64,000 bases of DNA from Nostoc piscinale CENA21. GTDB lineage: Bacteria; Cyanobacteriota; Cyanobacteriia; Cyanobacteriales; Nostocaceae. The stretch spans positions 186,001-250,000 of the forward strand of contig NZ_CP012036.1 in assembly GCF_001298445.1 (NCBI RefSeq), in the 5' to 3' direction. The notes under the pieces were generated by a model. That model ran no database searches and was not told the origin of the DNA. It saw nothing but the letters and a program-made list of their open reading frames with translations. Positions 18,187-26,627 of the stretch are shown in pieces (the stretch's first letter is position 1; every line of letters begins with the position of its first letter). Made by a program: the position numbers and the translations under genes.

Positions 18187-19137
18187 ATGAATAAATTACT
18201 CACCATTGCTATTCCTACTTATAATCGTGCCACACTTTTAGAGCAACAACTATCTTGGTTAGCCAAATCTCTTCCAGGATTTGAATCTGAGTGTGAAATT
18301 ATTATTTCTGATAATTGTTCCACTGATAACACTCAAGAAATCATTAATAAATGGCAATCAATCTTTAGTAAAACTACATTTAAATATTATAGAAATCAAG
18401 AGAATATAGGTTTAATGCCTAACATCGCTGCCTGTATTCAAGCTGCTAGTGGTAAATATGTTTGGACAGTTGGCGATGATGACCCAATTCAAGATAATGC
18501 TCTGACTTTTTTGTTAAGAACTATCAAGCAAAATCCTGAGACAGCACTGATTTTTTTGAATTGCTATGGCAGGGATAAGTTAACTAATGAAATCACTGTA
18601 CAACGGTGGTTTAACAGTGATAGTGATGCGCCAATGACTAATGGCAAAGCGGCATTACAACGTTACCTTAAAGAAAGCTTTGGCGGCGTAATTTTTATGA
18701 CTGCAACAGTTTATCAAACAGTATTAGTAAAACGCGCTTTGCACCAGTGGCAATCTGCTTGTAAAAATTTAGCATCCCAAGCATATTGGACAGGCTTTTG
18801 TGCAGTTCATGGTAGCGTGATTGTCACTAAAAATAATTATTTAGAATGTACAATGCACGCGAGTTATTTAGAGCAAGATCCAAAATGGTCATTCATGATG
18901 AGGTATGTTTACATTCCAGAAGTTTATGCCAAACTTTTAGAAATTGGCTATTCTAAAACATTTTGTCTGCAAATGATTTTGCAAAATATCGTTACTAAAA
19001 GTGACTGGATAATTTTCTTAGGAGCTTTAAGAAGATGGCCGGGTTTAGCCATGAACATTATTATTTCATATCTGGTTTTAATAATTACATCTATACGTAA
19101 GTCACTTTTACCAAGAAAAGCACTAAAAGTTAGTTAA
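18187..19137 (+). CDS. Family 2 glycosyltransferase
   Basis: GT-A fold glycosyltransferase of 316 residues. N-terminal LLTIAIPTYNRATLLEQQLSWL and IIISDNCSTDNTQEIINKW are the nucleotide-sugar binding motifs; VWTVGDDDPIQDN holds the DxD metal site. A C-terminal hydrophobic segment (MNIIISYLVLIITSI) with basic flanks suggests membrane association. It is a tandem paralogue of the next gene, sharing the first 12 residues (MNKLLTIAIPTY) and the GDDDPIQD block. Acceptor and donor sugar are unknown. It lies inside the HEP island, so a role in assembling the envelope repeat unit is inferred. Confidence 0.88.
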   Translation: MNKLLTIAIPTYNRATLLEQQLSWLAKSLPGFESECEIIISDNCSTDNTQEIINKWQSIFSKTTFKYYRNQENIGLMPNIAACIQAASGKYVWTVGDDDPIQDNALTFLLRTIKQNPETALIFLNCYGRDKLTNEITVQRWFNSDSDAPMTNGKAALQRYLKESFGGVIFMTATVYQTVLVKRALHQWQSACKNLASQAYWTGFCAVHGSVIVTKNNYLECTMHASYLEQDPKWSFMMRYVYIPEVYAKLLEIGYSKTFCLQMILQNIVTKSDWIIFLGALRRWPGLAMNIIISYLVLIITSIRKSLLPRKALKVS

Positions 19138-19162
19138 TAAACTTGAAAATTATTAGACATTT

Positions 19163-20207
19163 ATGAATAAATTACTCACCATTGCCATCCCTACATATAA
19201 TCGTGCTGAATTACTAGATAAACAGTTATCATGGCTAGGAAAAGCAATTCAAGGGTTTGAATTGGAATGTGAAATTTTAGTTTCTGATAACTGTTCTACA
19301 GATCATACTCAGGCTGTGATTCAGAAATGGCAAGCAAAACTGAGTAATATCACCTTTAGGTCAAATAGAAATCCTGAAAATTTAGGCGTAATGCGGAATA
19401 TTATGTATTGCCTAAGTTCTGCAACAACCAAATATGTTTGGACAATTGGAGATGATGATCCAATTCAAGATAGAGCTATTCCTTACGTGATTCACAAGCT
19501 CAAAAAACATGAAGATTTAGGATTATTATTTCTCAATTTTTCTGGAAGAAATAAAATTACTAATGAACCAGTTCATCCACCCACAATTGTGGGAAATCGC
19601 TGGTTTGATGCTGATGTAGAAGATGGCTGTGATGATGGCAAAGCTATATTTGAACATTGCTTTGCTAAAAGTGTGGGTGCAGTTATTTTTCTCACAGCTA
19701 GTATTTACCGCAGTGACTTAGTAAAACGTGCCTTACAAGTTTGGCCGGATGCTGCAAGTAATTGGATTTCCTTAGCATATTTGGCGGGTTATTGCGCTGG
19801 TCACGGCAAAATAATTGTCACGCAAGAAACTTATTTAGAATGTATTGTGGGTGTGAGTTACTGGCAAAAAGAGCCAAAATCAGCCTTATTAATGCAATAC
19901 AAACACATTCCTGAAGTCATTTTGAAACTAGAAGAATGTGGTTATTCTAAGCAGTTTTGCAGACGAATGCTGTTACAAAATGGCAAAGAAGTTAATTTAA
20001 AAGTTTTTTTTAGGTGCTTTAAGAAGATGGCCAGTATCTGCCATTAAAGTAGCGGTTCCGTTTGTTGCTTTAGTGAGTCTTTCTATGTTTGATGTGATGG
20101 CGTTGAAAGAATTTAAACTTGCCGAAGCTAATGAAACAACTCCGCAAGAAGTACGATGTGTAAGTAACAGGCGATCGCAACCTAAATCTATTATTAAAAC
20201 AAAATAA
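19163..20207 (+). CDS. Family 2 glycosyltransferase, paralogue, frameshift near the 3' end
   Basis: Close paralogue of the preceding gene: MNKLLTIAIPTYNRAELLDK, CEILVSDNCSTDHTQAVIQKW and VWTIGDDDPIQDRAIPYV. The uninterrupted frame stops at 20047, but in this paralogue pair a C-terminal helix should follow. If the eight-T run 20004-20011 is read as seven, the frame continues FLGALRRWPVSAIKVAVPFV, matching FLGALRRWPG of the upstream gene, and runs to TAA 20207 (about 347 residues). The extra T therefore looks like one of the homopolymer indels of this window. The restored C terminus is longer than that of its sister. Donor and acceptor are unknown. Confidence 0.85.
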
Positions 20208-20214
20208 ACTGCTT

Positions 20215-21057
20215 ATGCTGAATATACTTCAAGACAAAATAGAAGCATTAAACTCCGAGTTAGTTTATAGAATCAACCTCTGGCAATATACTCAGAATTT
20301 ACCAACTCTAAAACCAGGCGATCGCTTAATCGTTGATACCCTCAAACGCGAAGGTATTTACATTACAACACTCGCTGATTTGGGATTAGATACTACACCA
20401 CAATTACTCGAAGCTGCTAATAGCTTATTACCAAATATTGGCACTGATAACTATGCAGATTCTGCTCAAAATCCTCCAGAAATTTACACAGTCACCCATT
20501 TACCTCACTTTTATAACTGGGGAAAGGAAACAAGGCTGTTAAATATTCTGGAAAATTACATTGGTCTTCCTGTTGCCTATCATGGTGTACAAATACGTAA
20601 AGACTTTGTAAATACTAGTCAATTCAGCACCATGCTATGGCACAGAGATTCAGAAGATCGCCGGATTATTAAAATCATCATTTACTTAAATGATGTAGAA
20701 GAAAAAAACGGCCCTTTTGAATATGTACCAGCATCACTTACTTCTATCTCTAATCTTAATTTCTATCGCCTGTATGCCAAAATCTATAACACAGGCATTG
20801 ACGATGCAACCTTAGACAAAATTGTGCCTAAATCAGCTTGGAAGTCATGTCTAGGGCCAGCCGGTACCGTCATTCTTGTTGATACCCAGCGACTTCTACA
20901 TCATGGAACTGTACGCACTCACGAGCGTTCCACACTATTTTTTGTCTACACTGCTAACCCACCTAAACGACCAGGGCTTTGTACTCAATACTGGGATGAT
21001 ACTTATCCTAAACCAGAAACACTCCAGAAAGTTAGTGCAAGTATTCAGAATACATAA
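20215..21057 (+). CDS. PhyH-type Fe(II)/2-oxoglutarate dioxygenase-like protein, copy 1
   Basis: A 280-residue member of the phytanoyl-CoA dioxygenase-like superfamily. The facial-triad pattern is visible: MLWHRDSEDRR (HxD, about residues 143-145), the distal His in LLHHGTVRTHER and the 2-oxoglutarate-binding Arg a few residues later (HERSTLFFVYT). Other anchors are DRLIVDTLKREGIYITTLAD and GPFEYVPASLTS. It is the first of three tandem paralogues (20215, 21224, 22135) inside the HEP island. Such enzymes hydroxylate or desaturate small molecules; here a sugar or lipid-linked intermediate is a reasonable but unproven substrate. The ATG lies 7 bp after the restored end of the upstream glycosyltransferase. 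Confidence 0.85.
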   Translation: MLNILQDKIEALNSELVYRINLWQYTQNLPTLKPGDRLIVDTLKREGIYITTLADLGLDTTPQLLEAANSLLPNIGTDNYADSAQNPPEIYTVTHLPHFYNWGKETRLLNILENYIGLPVAYHGVQIRKDFVNTSQFSTMLWHRDSEDRRIIKIIIYLNDVEEKNGPFEYVPASLTSISNLNFYRLYAKIYNTGIDDATLDKIVPKSAWKSCLGPAGTVILVDTQRLLHHGTVRTHERSTLFFVYTANPPKRPGLCTQYWDDTYPKPETLQKVSASIQNT

Positions 21058-21223
21058 TTCAGAAGTCAGAATTGAATCAATTTTAACAACCAATACATAG
21101 AAACTCACAAAATTTCTATCTAGCAGAATTATGGATTTTTAATAATTCTGAATCTTGACTCCTAAATTCTGGCTTTTGAAGCTTATTTACGTAATCACAG
21201 TAAATTAATGAGGTATTTGTGCC

Positions 21224-22057
21224 ATGCTGAATACACTAAAAGGCAAAATGGCAACACTCAACTCAGAGTTAGCTTATAGAATGAGAATCTGGCAGCATAG
21301 AACCAAACTGCCAACACTAGAATCAGGCGATCGCTTGATTGTCGAAACCCTAAAACGAGAAGGTGCTTATGTAACCACACTCGCCGATTTAGGCTTACCA
21401 TCCACTCAAGAAATGCTACAAGCTGCTTATCAACAATTAAGCAGAATATCAGATGTCCCTAACTCTCATTTGAATGAGAGACTACCACAAATTTATACAG
21501 TCACAGATTTAGCAGAATTTTATCAATGGGGAAGTAATAACAGACTCTTAAAGATAATTGAAAATTATTTAGGTTTACCCGTTGCTTTTCACGGTGTACA
21601 TTTACGCAAAGACTTTCCCAATGAACACCAATTCGGCACTTTATTGTGGCATAAAGATTCCGAAGACCGCAAAATGGTTAAGGTAATTATTTATCTCCAT
21701 GATGTAGAGAAAAAGCACGGCCCGTTTGAGTATATTCCTTTATCTTTAACATCATATCCACACTTAAATTCCTATCGAATTGACCACAAGTTGCGTCAGT
21801 CTGGTTATTTAGGAATTAACGATGAACAAGTAGAAAAAATTATTCCCAAATCAGCTTGGAAATCTTGCACAGGTTCAGCCGGTACAGTTTTGCTTGCAGA
21901 TCCCAGAACTGCTTTACATCACGGTACTATTCGCACCGAAGCAAGGTCAGCACTCTTTTTTGTTTATACAACTAACCCACCCAAACGGCCAGAACTTTGC
22001 ACTCAATATTGGGATGACACTTTTCCCAAGCCAGAAATGCTGCAAGAAATTGCTTAA
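21224..22057 (+). CDS. PhyH-type Fe(II)/2-oxoglutarate dioxygenase-like protein, copy 2
   Basis: 277 residues, closely similar to the genes on both sides. Shared blocks are GDRLIVETLKREGAYVTTLAD, LLWHKDSEDRKMVKVIIYL with the HxD pair, KSAWKSCTGSAGTVLLADPR and the distal LHHGTIRTEARSALFFVYT. All expected iron and co-substrate ligands are retained, so it should be active. The 166-bp gap from copy 1 contains CAGAAGTCAGAATTG- and TCTGAATCTTGACTCC-type repeats. GAGG is present 15-18 bp before the ATG. Confidence 0.85.
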   Translation: MLNTLKGKMATLNSELAYRMRIWQHRTKLPTLESGDRLIVETLKREGAYVTTLADLGLPSTQEMLQAAYQQLSRISDVPNSHLNERLPQIYTVTDLAEFYQWGSNNRLLKIIENYLGLPVAFHGVHLRKDFPNEHQFGTLLWHKDSEDRKMVKVIIYLHDVEKKHGPFEYIPLSLTSYPHLNSYRIDHKLRQSGYLGINDEQVEKIIPKSAWKSCTGSAGTVLLADPRTALHHGTIRTEARSALFFVYTTNPPKRPELCTQYWDDTFPKPEMLQEIA

Positions 22058-22134
22058 TAGTACATAATATCACTCTAGTAATTCAAGAAATAAATTCCCC
22101 ATTTCTGATTTACAATGTTCGACATCATAAGCCC

Positions 22135-22995
22135 ATGCTAAAAGCACTTAAATATAAAATATTTTCCCTATTCTCTGACTTGGTTTTTAACCTCAAACGG
22201 TGGCGACATACCAAAAATTTACCAGCATTAGAACCACGCGATCGCATAATTGTCGAGACTCTCAAACGAGACGGTGTTTATGCGACAACTTTGGCAGATT
22301 TGGGTTTAGATTTTAGTACTGAACTACTCCAAGCTGCTAATTATCAATTGGCTCGGATACGAAATCCCAACAACGAACATTTAGCAGAAAAGTGGCCGCA
22401 CATAACCACAGTGACGGCTTTACCAGAATTTTATCAATGGGCAACGCAAAAAAGACTGCTAAATATAATTGAAAATTATATTGGTGTACCTATCACTTTT
22501 CATGGTGTACATTTACGCCAAGACTTTCCTAGCGATCATCAATTCGGCACATTATTATGGCATAGTGATGCTGAAGACCGCCGCTTGATCAAAATCTTTG
22601 TTTGCCTACATGATGTAGAAGAAAAAACTGGGCCTTTTCAATACATTCCCCGTTCTTTAACACCTTTATTTAGTCTGAAATCTTGGTGGCTTTACTACCA
22701 GCTTTTAAAGTCAAGCTATATGGGGATTGATGATGAAATTGTCAAAAAAGTCATACCCCAATCAGCTTGGAAATCTTGTCCAGGTCCAGCAGGTACAGTC
22801 ATTTTTGTAGATACCAAAAATACTTTACATCACGGCACTGTACGCAGCGAAACACGGTCAACTCTGTTCTTATGTTACACAGCTAACCCTCCCGAAAGAC
22901 CAGACTTGTGTACGCAATTTTGGGATGATACTCATCCCAGAGCAGAAGTAACTGTATCTGAAGCAGAAAAAACTCTAGTTTCACAAATGAAGTAA
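22135..22995 (+). CDS. PhyH-type Fe(II)/2-oxoglutarate dioxygenase-like protein, copy 3
   Basis: 286 residues and the third tandem paralogue. Conserved blocks: DRIIVETLKRDGVYATTLADLG, TLLWHSDAEDRR (HxD retained), KSAWKSCPGPAGTVIFVD and LHHGTVRSETRSTLFLCYT. The loop between GPFQYIPRSLT and the KSAW block is more diverged (LFSLKSWWLYYQLLKS) than in the other two, suggesting a different substrate pocket. All three lie between glycosyltransferases and the rfbC-like gene, consistent with one pathway acting on a polysaccharide precursor. Confidence 0.85.
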   Translation: MLKALKYKIFSLFSDLVFNLKRWRHTKNLPALEPRDRIIVETLKRDGVYATTLADLGLDFSTELLQAANYQLARIRNPNNEHLAEKWPHITTVTALPEFYQWATQKRLLNIIENYIGVPITFHGVHLRQDFPSDHQFGTLLWHSDAEDRRLIKIFVCLHDVEEKTGPFQYIPRSLTPLFSLKSWWLYYQLLKSSYMGIDDEIVKKVIPQSAWKSCPGPAGTVIFVDTKNTLHHGTVRSETRSTLFLCYTANPPERPDLCTQFWDDTHPRAEVTVSEAEKTLVSQMK

Positions 22996-23169
22996 GAATT
23001 CAGAACTCAGAAGTGATTTTCTGAGCTTGTCGAAGGGTCATAATTTAAAATCAATCTAGGATAATTGATAATTTGATTTATTAATTTTTCCTGATTTTTA
23101 AAGTATTTTGAGTACTTCTTTATAGCTCCTGATTTCTGACAAAATTACACATTAATATTGAGGTAATTC

Positions 23170-23739
23170 ATGATTTTTACAGCTACAAATCTTCAAGATG
23201 CTTACATTATTGACCTAGAAGAAAGAAATGATCATCGTGGTTTTTTTGCCAGATATTTTTGCGCTCAAGAATTTGAAGCCCACGGATTAAAACCAGTAGT
23301 AGCTCAATGTAATTTATCTTATAACTATAAAAAAGGTACTCTGCGGGGAATGCACTATCAACTCCCACCCGCAGCCGAAACAAAATTAGTGCGCTGTACT
23401 AAAGGGGCAATTTATGACGTAATTATTGATATGCGTCCTAATTCACCAACATTTTTACAGCATATTGGTGTAGAATTAACCGCCGAAAATCGTCGGGCTT
23501 TATATGTTCCCGAAATGTTTGCTCACGGTTATCAAGCACTCACAGATGATGCAGAAGTTATCTATCAAGTTGGTGAATTTTATACACCAGGATATGAGCG
23601 GGGCTTGCGCTACAATGACCCATTTTTCAACATTGAATGGCCTGTAGAAGTTACAGAAATTTCTGAAAAAGATTTGAATTGGCCGCTGTTGAGTATGATG
23701 CGTGTCGGAGAAGCTGAAGCTGTTTCGGCAAATGTATAA
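23170..23739 (+). CDS. rfbC: dTDP-4-dehydrorhamnose 3,5-epimerase-like (RmlC) protein
   Basis: Cupin-fold epimerase of 189 residues. RmlC landmarks: DHRGFFARYFCAQEF, KKGTLRGMHYQLPP (the catalytic-base His is in the GMHYQ motif), LVRCTKGAIYDVIIDMRPNS and PEMFAHGYQALTDD. In the absence of an rmlA/rmlB/rmlD set nearby and with CDP-glucose synthase in the same island, it probably acts on a CDP-4-keto sugar rather than on dTDP-rhamnose; that is inference. GAGGTAATTC before the ATG is a good ribosome-binding site. A short gap (40 bp) separates it from the oxidoreductase downstream. Confidence 0.9.
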   Translation: MIFTATNLQDAYIIDLEERNDHRGFFARYFCAQEFEAHGLKPVVAQCNLSYNYKKGTLRGMHYQLPPAAETKLVRCTKGAIYDVIIDMRPNSPTFLQHIGVELTAENRRALYVPEMFAHGYQALTDDAEVIYQVGEFYTPGYERGLRYNDPFFNIEWPVEVTEISEKDLNWPLLSMMRVGEAEAVSANV

Positions 23740-23779
23740 GTAACCACAAATAATTTAGCGATATTCAAAGAGGAATTTC

Positions 23780-25093
23780 ATGATTATTATTGATAATGCT
23801 TTAAAAGCTCGTGCGGCTGCTGGTAATCCCATCAAAGTGGGAATGATTGGCGCTGGCTTTATGGGGCGAGGAATTGCTAATCAAATTATTAATTCTGTTC
23901 CGGGAATGGAGTTAGTTGCTATCTTCAACCGCAGTATTGATGGAGCTAAAAGAGCTTATACAGAAGCAGGTATTGCAGATGTGCAAGTTGTGAACACTGT
24001 CAGCGATTTAGAAGATGCGATCGCCAGTGGCAAATATGCAATCACCGACGATGCTAAAATCATCTGTCAAGCCGAAAGCATTGAAGCAATTATCGAAGTG
24101 ACTGGCGCAGTCGAATTTGGCGCTCATATCGTCATGGAAGCGATCGCCCATCGCAAGCATGTCATTATGATGAATGCCGAACTCGATGGTACTGTCGGCC
24201 CCATCCTGAAAGTTTACGCAGACAAAGCAGGGGTTATCCTCAGTGCTTGCGATGGCGACCAGCCAGGGGTAGAAATGAATCTGTACAGATTTGTGCAGAG
24301 CATTGGTTTAACACCATTACTGTGCGGTAACATCAAAGGCTTGCAAGACCCTTATCGCAACCCCACAACCCAAGAAGGCTTTGCTAAACGTTGGGGACAA
24401 AAAGCCCACATGGTAACCAGCTTTGCTGATGGGAGCAAAATTTCCTTTGAACAGGCGATCGTTGCTAATGCTACTGGAATGCAAGTCGCTAAACGGGGAA
24501 TGTTGGGTTATGACTTTACTGGTCATGTTGATGAAATGACCAATATGTATGATATTGACCAACTCAAAGAACTAGGCGGTATCGTCGATTATGTAGTTGG
24601 CGCTAAACCCGGCCCTGGTGTATTTGTCTTCGCTACCCACGACGACCCCAAACAACGCCACTACCTCAACCTCTACAAATTAGGTGAAGGGCCTCTCTAT
24701 AGCTTCTATACTCCTTATCACCTCTGTCATTTTGAAGTTCCCTTATCGGTGGCGCGTGCTGTCTTATTCCGCGATGCAGTCATGGCTCCAATTGGTAAAC
24801 CAATGGTAGATGTAGTCACAACTGCCAAAATCGATTTGAAAGCTGGCGAAACTCTTGATGGCATTGGTTATTATATGACCTACGGTCAATGTGAAAATTC
24901 ACCCATCGTTCAAGCACAAAAACTCTTACCAATGGGTCTAGCTGAAGGCTGTCGCTTAAAACGAGATATTCCACGCGATCGAGTGCTGACTTATGACGAT
25001 GTAGAGTTACCCGAAGGTAGACTTTGTGACCAATTACGTGCAGAACAAAATGCTTATTTTGCTTCTGAAAAAGTTCTCGCAGCAGTTGGGTAA
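23780..25093 (+). CDS. NAD(P)-dependent oxidoreductase with SAF domain (homoserine-dehydrogenase-like)
   Basis: A 437-residue protein with N-terminal Rossmann fold (VGMIGAGFMGRGIANQIINS), followed by a homoserine dehydrogenase-like middle (IIEVTGAVEFGAHIVMEA, LSACDGDQPGVEMNLYRF, GLQDPYRNPTTQEGFAKRWG) and a C-terminal SAF domain starting about TAKIDLKAGETLDGIG. The family occurs in bacterial surface-polysaccharide clusters with rfbF and rfbC homologues, where it is taken to act in synthesis of an unusual or branched sugar, but the reaction is not established. AGAGGAATTTC lies upstream of the ATG. It is in tight succession with the rfbC-like gene. Confidence 0.85.
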   Translation: MIIIDNALKARAAAGNPIKVGMIGAGFMGRGIANQIINSVPGMELVAIFNRSIDGAKRAYTEAGIADVQVVNTVSDLEDAIASGKYAITDDAKIICQAESIEAIIEVTGAVEFGAHIVMEAIAHRKHVIMMNAELDGTVGPILKVYADKAGVILSACDGDQPGVEMNLYRFVQSIGLTPLLCGNIKGLQDPYRNPTTQEGFAKRWGQKAHMVTSFADGSKISFEQAIVANATGMQVAKRGMLGYDFTGHVDEMTNMYDIDQLKELGGIVDYVVGAKPGPGVFVFATHDDPKQRHYLNLYKLGEGPLYSFYTPYHLCHFEVPLSVARAVLFRDAVMAPIGKPMVDVVTTAKIDLKAGETLDGIGYYMTYGQCENSPIVQAQKLLPMGLAEGCRLKRDIPRDRVLTYDDVELPEGRLCDQLRAEQNAYFASEKVLAAVG

Positions 25094-25192
25094 GATTTGG
25101 CTTTGATATAACCATCTAAAAGATATCCGAATTATTTGATAATTCGGGTATCTCAGCCTTGCGATATTCAATTTAATCATTCGTGAACAACA

Positions 25193-25225
25193 AGATCCCC
25201 GACTTCTTCAAGAAGTCGGGGATCT
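25193..25225. repeat. Palindromic hairpin repeat, copy 2
   Basis: Inverted repeat AGATCCCCGACTTCT / AGAAGTCGGGGATCT, 15 perfect base pairs with loop TCA. It belongs to the same family as the copies at 18094, 28939 and 41752. It lies in the 387-bp gap after the SAF oxidoreductase, which otherwise shows only AT-rich sequence and presumably a promoter for the next gene. Confidence 0.85.
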
Positions 25226-25480
25226 GAGTCTGGTAATTTTTACAATTATGTTTTTATTCTATTTCTAAAGAAATATTTTTGCTGAATAATGACTTTTGGG
25301 AAGAAGTAACTATTATAAATAATTTAAGCAACTAAAAAAATCAGAGAAATATTGCCAAAAAGTATTCTAGTAAACCAATAAAGTAGTTATGAAATCTTAT
25401 AGTGCTAAACACTAAAGTTTTAGCAGTAATTGACTAAAATACTTGTCTCGTCAAATTTGGTAGCAGGTTGAATAAAATTT

Positions 25481-26570
25481 ATGAAAATTGCTCTTGTCCA
25501 TGATTATTTAACGCAACGTGGAGGGGCAGAGCGCGTATTTGAATTATTATGTAGGCGCTACCCCACAGCCGATGTTTTTACTTCTTTGTATAATCCCCAA
25601 AAAACTATTGATTTAGGTGAGCGGATAGTCAACACAACTTTTTTACAAAAAATTCCGGGTGCAGCTAAATATTTTAGAATGATGGCACCGTTTTACTTTC
25701 CTGCTTTTCGGGCTTTGGATTTACAAGACTACGATTTAATTATTAGCAGTAGCACTAGTTTTGCCAAGGCTGTACGCAAAAGACCCGATGCTCATCATGT
25801 TTGTTTTTGTCATAATGTCACCCGTTTTTTGTGGGATACAGAAACATATTTGCGAGAGTATGGAGATTATCGATATTTTGCACCATTAATTGAGCGAATT
25901 TTCCAATTGATGCGGAAAGTAGACCTGAAATATGCTCAGGAACCTGACTTGTATATTGCTAATTCCAGCGTTGTTGCCAAAAGAATTCAACAGATTTATG
26001 GCAAGCCAGCAATTGTAGTTAACTATCCAATTGATACCAGTAACTTTGTTTATTCTGATACCAAAGAAGATTATTATTTAGCATCTGCACGGATGATCAG
26101 TTATAAGCGTCTAGATATAATCGTCGAAGCTTTTAATTGGTTGGGGTGGCGATTATTAATCTCAGGTGACGGGCCAGAACAAGCACGCCTCAAAGCCAAG
26201 GCATTAAATAATATTGAATTTTTAGGTCATGTTAGCGATCGCCAACGTAAAGATTTGTTTGCGAAAGCCAAATCAGTGATTGTTGCAGCTTTAGAAGATT
26301 ATGGCTTAGTTCCTGTAGAAGCTAATGCTAGTGGTACACCAGTAATTGCCTATGGCGCTGGTGGCGTTTTAGATACCCAAATTCACGGCGAAACTGGAGT
26401 CTTTTTTTAAACGACAATCACCAGACTCTCTACAAGCTGCATTACTAGAGTCCGGACGCATCACTTGGAATTATGAAAATATTCGTAATCATGCAGTGAA
26501 CAATTTTTCAGAACCAGTATTTTTTAGGAAGGTTGAGCAACTTATTGATCAAACTTGTATAACTCATTAA
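25481..26570 (+). CDS. Family 4 glycosyltransferase, frameshift near the 3' end
   Basis: GT-B fold glycosyltransferase beginning MKIALVHDYLTQRGGAERVFELL. Donor-site motifs are LASARMISYKRLDIIVEAFN, LLISGDGPEQARLKAKA and the GT4 EX7E element EDYGLVPVEANASGTPVIAYG. The intact frame stops at 26410 after GETGVFF. With the seven-T run 26402-26408 read as six, it continues KRQSPDSLQAALLE and ends at 26570, giving about 363 residues and the normal C-terminal helix. The gene is probably intact. By position it matches the GT preceding the kinase-like gene in the Anabaena HEP island. Confidence 0.9.
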
Positions 26571-26627
26571 TTATTCATCTGGCTTGTTAGTTGTTCGTGT
26601 AGCGTCTCGCAGAGAAGGATAATAAAA

